DNA of 64,000 bases from Strongylocentrotus droebachiensis (taxonomy: Eukaryota; Echinodermata; Echinoidea; Camarodonta; Strongylocentrotidae): the NCBI GenBank assembly GCA_035222895.1, contig JAVYIG010001824.1, positions 124,001-188,000 on the forward strand, written 5' to 3'. Within the stretch, counting starts at the first letter, position 1. Every line of letters begins with the position of its first letter. The notes beneath the pieces were generated by a model, which ran no database searches, was not told the origin of the DNA, and worked only from the letters and a program-made list of their open reading frames with translations. Position numbers and translations under genes: made by a program. Positions 56,887 through 64,000 of this stretch are shown here, piece after piece.

Positions 56887-59800
56887 TCGCGCTCATATTC
56901 ATATATTAATACATAAATAATTATTCTTTACATCCGTTTTGTGGCTCTTTTTCTTTCATTGAAGAAATTGTGATTTTAAATTCCCTTCGAAATATTACTC
57001 TCAGTGTATTAAGTGGTTCATTCAATTAATATACTTTAAAGAGCGTTACAGGGATTTGCACGGTGCAAATATCAAAAGTTGTGAAAGGTCCGCAATGTTG
57101 TAAAATATCATAATTGAAACTATCCTAAAAGTACGGTGGTGAAGTTATAATTATTAGAAAAAATTACAGTCATTTTTCTTGCCAAATTTGAACTGGCAGT
57201 GTTTTATTCACCACATTTGTTTCGTACAAAATTGGGTCTTCCATTTTCACATATTGACACAAATAATTATTCACGCTATACTATAGTCACGTGACTTTTG
57301 AAAATACCAGTACACCTTTACTCCTATAACTGCAACAATGTTGCTGTCGTGTTACTTAGCTGTAAATATACTCTAGCGTCTTCCTAAGATTTATTTAGAT
57401 TGCTACTTTTGGAATGGATAATATGTTATCGTTGAGAATTATTTGTGCGGTTGGCGCAGTAGAGTTTATTTATATACTGGCTGCGCTTTATAAATTGATC
57501 TAAATAATAGAATTGCAATGGAACTCAGTGCACACGAGGCGGACGTTACCTAGCGTATGACTGCGTCAGCGACTGGCGTAGGCATTGACGCACCGTGCGA
57601 GAGTAATACCGTTACACAAAGTGAGTGGAAATCGAACGATACAAACCTTTCTTCAAATTAAGGGCGTTTCCAACTGAATCTCCTCAATCTGTTAAAGCAG
57701 GTATTAATGCAGTGTAAACACTGCCTCTTGTGCAATGAGCATTGTATAAATGATGTCTGTGCCATTACAATCAATCGTCTTTTATGGTTTGTTTTATTAC
57801 CTTCTATGTACAAAATAGTGTGGTCTTTTCAGAGCCAGAAGGCCTATTTTTAATGAAAACTTTGGACGTATATACAAACATATTTTAAAATTAAAAACAC
57901 ACAGCATATGAAATGGTAGAAATTGGCGGACTTAAAACCAAATGTATATAATAAAGAATGTACCGGAAAGAAATTGAATAATCAAAAAACAAAACGAATG
58001 TATACAAAGAACAAACGGAGCAAAAGAAAGAAAAAACAAATCGAAGCAAAGATAGTGTTCTCCTTCCGGAATTCTTAATAATTCTATACTTTGATATTAA
58101 TGAACGTGGATACAACTCAATATTGATATATAATTGAGATGTGTAAGCTAGCGATAATTTCAGTACCAGTTCTAATGTGATTACAAACAAACACAAGAGT
58201 TTTAATACGGTAAATCTTTCTTAAATGTATCCACAAACAGATTATTGAGTAAATTAATGTAGCGAGTCATGGATCCTTCATGGCCCTTGTAAAGAGGACA
58301 AATGAAGACCACAATTCGTTCACAAATATAACGCTGTATTCTTGTGTTATCTAATATAGTTTGTGTATGAACTCTTGCATGAGTTACTTAAAAGGTTTGT
58401 TTGTATTTCTTAAATCTTAATTTGGAAAGGGAAACTGTTTTGTTTGCTATATATATGAGTTGTTAATTTTGTCTGTAGATAATTTGTAAATAACGTATCC
58501 AAATGATCGGTGCCCATTCAAAGGAGTGTGTTTGTATATGAATGTCATTTATCCAAGTAGATGATTTTCTACAAGTCCAACTCCTGATTGTACACTATTT
58601 AAGTCGATGCAACAACATTATTAAGTGTAATTTACGAAGCATTAAGCTTAACTTTCGGAATGCTTTCTGCAATCTTTGTAAATATGGTAAGCGTGCACTG
58701 AGACATTTCCGCATTATGCGAAGAAGTAAAATGTATAACTAGTAATGGCAGTAGTATAGTTTCCGGTAGTAGAAGTAGTAGTAGTAGTACTATTAATAAT
58801 ACTTGTTGTTGGTGTAGTTATTGTCTTGTTGATGTTATTGCTGTGGTGGTATTAGTCAAAGTAGTTGTATTGATTCATTTCAGACATGATCTATCAATAT
58901 CAATTCTTCCGTTCAAGGCGAGTGGTATATTGTTAAGACGCCAAATATTGTTTACTGAAACTGATTATTGTGTATGCATTGGTTAGGTTGTAAAGAATGA
59001 CGTTCGTCGTTACTTTACATGTAAGTCTATTTTGCTGAACAAATGACTTTACATGGTTCGATTTATTATTGTTGAATTTAACCATGATAAGTTATTTCAT
59101 TCTTATTCATGTATTGTATTATGAATTGACAAGAATGTTTGCATGTCAATGTTTAAGCCGGTCATACATTATACTGTATAGGCCTAAATAAATGTAAATA
59201 GTGTAATGTGCCTTACATTTATCTCCTTTCGCTTCTTATATATAATGTGAAGGTTTCCAATTATTTGTAGTGTAATGCATTGCAATAAACATGGCTATAT
59301 GTTGTGATTGTTATTATGTGACAATTATTCTGCATTACCATACTTAGCGCATAGGGAGTATTATGCGTATACATATATTTATTCATTTTCATATTCATAT
59401 TCATTCGTTTTACAGTAGGCTTGCGGTTGCACCATGTGAGAGAGGGAGGATTGAGGAGTCCTGAAAAGGACTCTCGGTTTCTTTCTGGAGGATGTGTATT
59501 CCAGAAAAGGACTGTTGGTGTAGTCTTGAAAAAGACTGTTGGTTATCTTTCTTAGCTTATAGTTCTAAGGAGAAGTATAGCGCCTGTTGGAGAGGATGGA
59601 TGGCGGGAGTTGCTCGACGTTTCGAACAGGTTGACTATCCGTTGTCGGGAGTGGGGAATAGCTGGCGTGCGTGAGCTGTCACCGGGATGCGGACGTGGGG
59701 GTACGATACACGACCGTGTGTGTTTAAGTCACCGGGGTGTGGACTTGGGTGGTCTGCTTGTCCGTCTGGGATGGAGTCTCCTGGTTGCGGACTTGGGGGT

Positions 59801-60064
59801 ACCACGAATTCATGAGTGGGGTGAGGTGTCGGCGAGACGCTGTGTGTGTTCCCGACGTAAGCGGCGTTGTGGTGTCAGCGAGATTTTATCTAATATCAAT
59901 ATCCTCTTGGCTCTTAATTGATACCACTATCATCTTTAACATCATATAGATCACTACCATCATCACCAAAATCCTTCTTCTCTTGCTCTTTCTACTAATT
60001 TTTTATGATCACAGTCTGACTCTTCATCATTTTCAGCGCCATCATCCTCATAATCATCATCAAT
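56887..60064. other. Intergenic sequence
   Basis: No supported gene. A GTA microsatellite at 58767-58787. A G-rich patch at 59640-59890 has three diverged units of 50-60 bp with CACCGGGATGCGGACGTGGG-like starts. ORFs there are GC-rich chance frames. Confidence 0.4.
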
Positions 60065-60715
60065 GGGGCCTTTTCGTTTGTGTGGACGAGCACGCCATTC
60101 CTGTCCTTTAACGATGCGTTTTGGCTGCAGTCAACCCGTCCTGTTCACTCCCTTTTCGTATGTAGTCGACGCCCGTTCTCTACACGTTGACGTAATGGCC
60201 CCTTCGTTCACTTCTTATGTTATTCTTTGTTTTCCTTCTATCATTTTTCTCTCTCTGTTTTTGTTATGTTATTCTTTGTTTTTCAATCTTTCTTCTTCTC
60301 TTTTATCTTTCCATTATCTATTATTCATCATTTTATCTTTCTGCTTATCCTTATGTTTTTATTTGTTTCTTCCTTCTATCACCTTTTTCTTATGTTTCTC
60401 TTAGTTTGTTTGATCATTATATCACTTTCTCTTTCTGCCTTTCCTTATGTTATTCTTTGTTTCTTCCTTTTATCACCATCTCTTATGTTTTCTTTGTTTT
60501 TATCATTCTATCACTTTCTCTGTCTGTCTTTCCTTTCTGATTTACGCTGCGATATAGCAGGATGACGTCATTTTGACGACGGGGTTCGAGTTTTCTGACG
60601 AACCTCAAATCGTAGATGAACCTGTTCTCAAATTTGGCCTGACGCATGCGCAAAACGCCGAAATGACGTCACATCTTTAATGTCGTCTCTGTGGACGTGA
60701 CAAACGAGAAGGCCC
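60065..60715. mobile_element. TIR element carrying the CT array
   Basis: Ends GGGGCCTTTTCGTTTGTGTGG (60065) and its near complement (60691-60715). 60205-60535 is the CT-rich array also seen at 14026-14570. The right part has TGACGTCA and GCATGCGC words. No transposase; Ser/Phe-rich ORFs are repeat translations. Confidence 0.65.
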
Positions 60716-60999
60716 TTTTTGATATTTTTCTCATTTGATTTCAACTTTAAACCAAATTACTCTAGAGGAAAACAATTGGAGAAGTAGACTAGCTAGTGAA
60801 AGATTGAATAAAATCGGGCCAAAAATGTGGAAGTTATGAATTTTAGAAAATTGTAGTAATTATAAGTATGGGCTCTTCAAATTTGCTGAATCGGTAATGT
60901 ATCTGTGATCCAGTGGCGGAAAATCTTTTCCTCACAAATATATTAAAATCTTTTAAAATAATTACACCACCGTGATTCAATGCTAGCTTAGAGCAAGAC

Positions 61000-61389
61000 T
61001 CGGCGCGGCAAACTTTGCACGTAAGAAAACAAGCTTATCGCACACAACCACAAGTCACGCCCACTTCCGATAAACGGGCCAATCAGAATCCCAGAACCGC
61101 GATCACGGGCAGGCGCAGCAAAGTAGCCTGCACTCATGCAAGCTCCACCCGGCCGCTCCAGCCAGCAGACAGCGTCCTATCAGAGTAGTGCGGAAACTTA
61201 GCGAACGAGCACGATCCAATCGTGGGGGAAAGCTGCGGGATATTCGAAGGAGTTTACGGGCGCCAAGTGGACACCGAGGAGATGACATAGCGAGGCTTTG
61301 ATTAGCCGAATCGAAGCAGGAATTTTGGCGAGAGGGAAATCCTTCAGAGATATAACTTGAACAGAGAGATACTTTATTTGCAGCTGGAG
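61000..61389 (+). promoter_or_regulatory. Candidate promoter and non-coding first exon
   Basis: CpG-rich against its AT-rich surroundings, with CCAAT boxes (near 61079 and 61214), and no repeat signature found. It ends with CAGCTGGAG followed by GTAAGAC, a strong donor at 61390. ATG codons inside are followed by early stops, so it would be 5' UTR. The gene itself would lie beyond the window. Confidence 0.3.
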
Positions 61390-62077
61390 GTAAGACCTGG
61401 CTAATTGGCGTATCCTTCTGGGCTTAACTTTAGAATACCCAACCAATATGGTTAATGTACATACACGTCAAAGACCTAGTGGAGACTTTAAATAATTCAA
61501 ACAATTTATATGACGTCTGTTTTTTTTGTATTGACAAAAGATACTTTTCAATGAGCGATTTTCAGGCAATGAAGAATTTCATTCTAAGTGATACGTGATA
61601 TCGCCTTGTCGAGCTTAAAAGAACTACAGGCAGAAGCAGCCCCTAAAGCTCCACCATTTTTGTTTGTTCATTATACAAAATGTAAGCGAGACAAACGTAT
61701 ACAATTCAAGTAACCGCAATGCCCCCCTCCCCGCCCCCCCCCCAAAAAAAAATATATATATATATATATGTTATGTATAGTTTGAACACTGTTTGACCAA
61801 ACAGGCAAATCTAACTTCCTTTCTCTCCCCTACCCCTCCCGGTTCAGCAAGTCATGGATTTATGCTATATTACCGTCATCACTTTTAATATATTTGTGCC
61901 TGATAACCTTACATTAGAGGTGATCAATCCTGTTAAATATTGAAATGTAAGTTTACGTTACGTGTGTAGACCGTACGATAACGCAAAATTTAATAATAAC
62001 TTAAACAATGGATACTTGAAGAATTGACTAATAAATGCTTGTATTGACAACATAATATATTGTATAATATATATTAT
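61390..62077. other. Unassigned sequence
   Basis: C-run and (TA)n at 61730-61770. No gene seen. Confidence 0.4.
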
Positions 62078-62241
62078 AGTATTAATGACTGCTTTGAGAG
62101 AAATAGTTGTTTTATTACGCTCAAGGGAAGGTTAGAATTGTGCTATTACCCGAGGCGTGCCGGGGGAATAGCCCAATTGTAACCTTCCCGAGAGCGTAAT
62201 AAAACAACTATTTCTCGAATATTAAAGCAGTCATTAATACT
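62078..62241. repeat. Hairpin MITE-like inverted repeat
   Basis: AGTATTAATGACTGCTTT faces AAAGCAGTCATTAATACT. Inner arm parts such as AAATAGTTGTTTTATTACGC pair too, for arms of about 75 bp and a short loop. Related outer ends are seen in 63441-63547. Confidence 0.75.
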
Positions 62242-62295
62242 TTTATATGCCGAAAAAAAATAGACTAAAAAATAAAAAATAAAAAAACTTTTGTC

Positions 62296-62376
62296 GAAGA
62301 TGAGATTCGAACTCTTGCGTACAAAAGGTGAAGTAACTAAAGTAAGCGCCTTAACACACTCGACTATCGCGCTCTG
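62296..62376 (-). pseudogene. tRNA-like sequence (Leu/Ser type), minus strand
   Basis: Read on the minus strand: A-box-like GTCGAGTGTGTTAAGGCG and B-box AGTTCGAATCTC, with spacing as in tRNAs with a long variable arm. The anticodon and acceptor stems do not pair well, so it is a pseudogene or SINE head. Confidence 0.5.
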
Positions 62377-62730
62377 TTAAATACCTAGTAGTTTTTTCTT
62401 ATATATACATTAAAATGGATTGAAAACGGTTTCGAGTGGAGGATGCTTCGCGGCTACTCCATATAAACAGGCCCTTCTTTTACTTTTGCAATGCATATTG
62501 GCACGAATTTAGATCAAGATCTATCGGCAGATGTTGTTTTTTTGTTTTTGGAAGTTTATTTTCGTCTTCATGTCAACAATGCAAGATAAAATTGTCGGTA
62601 AGATCGATCGAGATTCAATTGTATTAAAATTGCCGACCAATTTTTCACACACGTACGCGGTATCCTCGATCGCTCAGACCATTTTTTAACATGTAAACCT
62701 ATGGGGTAACCATGGAGACTGAACTATTTT

Positions 62731-62752
62731 CCCAATAACCATGGTTATTGGG
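62731..62752. repeat. 22-bp perfect palindrome
   Basis: CCCAATAACCA joined to its complement around CCATGG, inside a longer imperfect inverted pair (AACTATTTT / AAATAGTT). Confidence 0.7.
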
Positions 62753-62929
62753 AATTTTACAGAAATAGTTGAAGTTTATGAATGCAATTCGACCAATCAG
62801 ATGGCTGGATTTCTTAAGTGAGGTATATAATGTGTATTATTAACCGTATCAGACATCTGAGCAGGGCAATTTTTAAATGTTATTGCCCTCAAGGTTTGAT
62901 GGATAAGTCAACAAAATTACAATAAGTTA

Positions 62930-63120
62930 GTCCGCTCAGAAAAGTCAATGGGATTTTGTGTGTAATTTGGCGGGCAATATAGGTTATACAGTAAACCAAT
63001 GCGCAAATATTTTAGCCCGCTCAGAACAGTCAATGGGATTTTGGTGTAATTTGGCGGGCAATATAGGTTATACAGTAAGTCAATGGACAAATATTTTAGC
63101 CCGCTCTGAAAAGTCAATGG
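62930..63120. repeat. 84-85 bp tandem repeat, 2.3 copies
   Basis: CCGCTCAGAAAAGTCAATGG starts near 62932, 63017 and 63101. Between them is AATTTGGCGGGCAATATAGG. The overlapping ORFs on both strands come from the repeat. Confidence 0.85.
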
Positions 63121-63440
63121 CAAAATGCGTGTTAAACTAGTGAGCAATAATATAGTGCCAGTTGTAATTTACATCGCGCATCAGCTACTGTAATTTACAT
63201 CGCGCATCGCGTATAAGAAAATGCGCACTTTGCGCGAACTCCATTGTGACGTAACAATCACACCCTAGGCAAACTGTTTGCAGTGTATCGAAAATCTGTC
63301 AAACACTGGATGAACAGTGCTGGTTTGACAATGTTTTTGCAACTTCTAATGCTAGGAAACCCTGTACAGCCTACATATTTTAAGAGTATAAGATAGTAAG
63401 AGTTTCTTGTTTGCTCTAGATGTCTGATGTGGTTAATAAT

Positions 63441-63547
63441 AGTAATATTGACTGCCTAATTCAGGGCAATACGACTTGTCATATATCACCCTCACCTTCG
63501 GTTCGGGCGATATATGTCGTATTGCCCAGAAGGCAGTCAATATTACT
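63441..63547. repeat. Hairpin MITE-like inverted repeat
   Basis: 17-bp outer pair AGTAATATTGACTGCCT and complement, then the 12-bp pair GGGCAATACGAC / GTCGTATTGCCC, with a loop of mixed sequence. Confidence 0.75.
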
Positions 63548-63825
63548 TAAATATATATACTAGTGAACCTCATTTAGGCCCATAATTATAACTTGACCCA
63601 TATTTTGCCCCCAATGCGAAGCACACTTCTGAGCCCGGATGGGTCCTAGATAATGACAACATTTGGTGCTATGGATAATAGACCATCTCATATAGCTCGG
63701 TCCATATTATGCCCATTTTTGTGGATGCGATACCAACTGAGTCCAGATGAATAAATAATCCAGGTGAATTAATATAATCTTTCTGATAAAATAGGTCTCC
63801 ATTCTCAAAACTAAATATTTTACAC

Positions 63826-63985
63826 AGCGACTTCCAAAGTGTAGGGGGGCACCAAAAAGGGCACTTTCTAGAAGAAAAAAAGGCCACCTACAAAGGGAAA
63901 TCTCAATGCAAAAATATACAATTTTGTACACATTGGTATATACCCCTACATTGTGATTACAAATATCGGGGATGATTTCAATATT
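63826..63985. repeat. Dispersed repeat, copy 2
   Basis: Second copy of the block at 9037-9185, with several small indels. Confidence 0.65.
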
Positions 63986-64000
63986 GTTTCACTTCATTCA

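Noticed and set aside
57891-58196. 101-codon minus ORF with hydrophobic stretches
   Set aside because: AT-rich chance frame, no family pattern, no splice or promoter context.
62296-62376. Functional tRNA gene
   Set aside because: A and B boxes are fine, but anticodon and acceptor stems do not pair.

Overview
The window reads as eukaryotic, AT-rich animal DNA, most probably from an echinoderm and best matching a sea urchin. Reasons: intron-split leucine-rich-repeat exons of the style of the large sea urchin NLR families; a YR retrotransposon carrying an SGNH hydrolase; foldback transposons with arms made of short repeats; and very dense nested repeats. The species call rests on recall of these families, not on a search; a hemichordate or another marine deuterostome is possible.

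Host gene. One + strand gene spans most of the window (about 4.5 to 56.8 kb). Nine LRR exons are visible: a divergent one at 4499-4654, six near-identical ones between 15589 and 22962, and two at 44540-45124. They are followed by three C-terminal exons (49414-49787, 51507-51608, 56698-56770) that join in phase and end in a stop with AATAAA 111 bp downstream. The 5' part (any NACHT or death domain) lies outside. Eight of the nine LRR exons are tandem duplicates with copied flanking intron; decayed exon remnants lie between them.

Mobile DNA in the introns, left to right: a composite repeat (150-3704) with AGGTCA-rich satellite units, split by a MITE and by a 2.3 kb foldback element; a seven-copy 76-bp perfect tandem array (5422-5957); a Kolobok-like TTAA element with a THAP-type ORF (11164-12164); a GA/CT palindromic array (13.2-14.6 kb); an L2/CR1-like LINE 3' end (16787-17870); a SINE in a 0.5 kb insertion (21937-22434); a CAATTGG cluster and a hairpin (24.1-25.0 kb); a hAT-like MITE with 8-bp TSD (25233-25645); GGACAATTACCCCC arrays at three loci; tRNA-derived elements (28.8, 30.3, 62.3 kb); a Ngaro/DIRS-like YR retrotransposon with split direct repeats A1-B1-A2-B2 (32322-40587); a RNase H-bearing LINE 3' part (42.27-43.83 kb); a foldback built of GGTCCTTATGAATAGCGG units (50.17-50.67 kb); and a young Ty3/Gypsy-type LTR element (51795-56040) with 5-bp TSD and near-identical LTRs, from which reverse transcriptase and RNase H are missing.

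Downstream of the gene (57-64 kb) there are more MITE-like hairpins, a CT-array element, and a CpG-rich segment ending in a good splice donor (about 61.0-61.39 kb) that could be the promoter and first exon of the next gene. Most other short ORFs look like chance or low-complexity translations.
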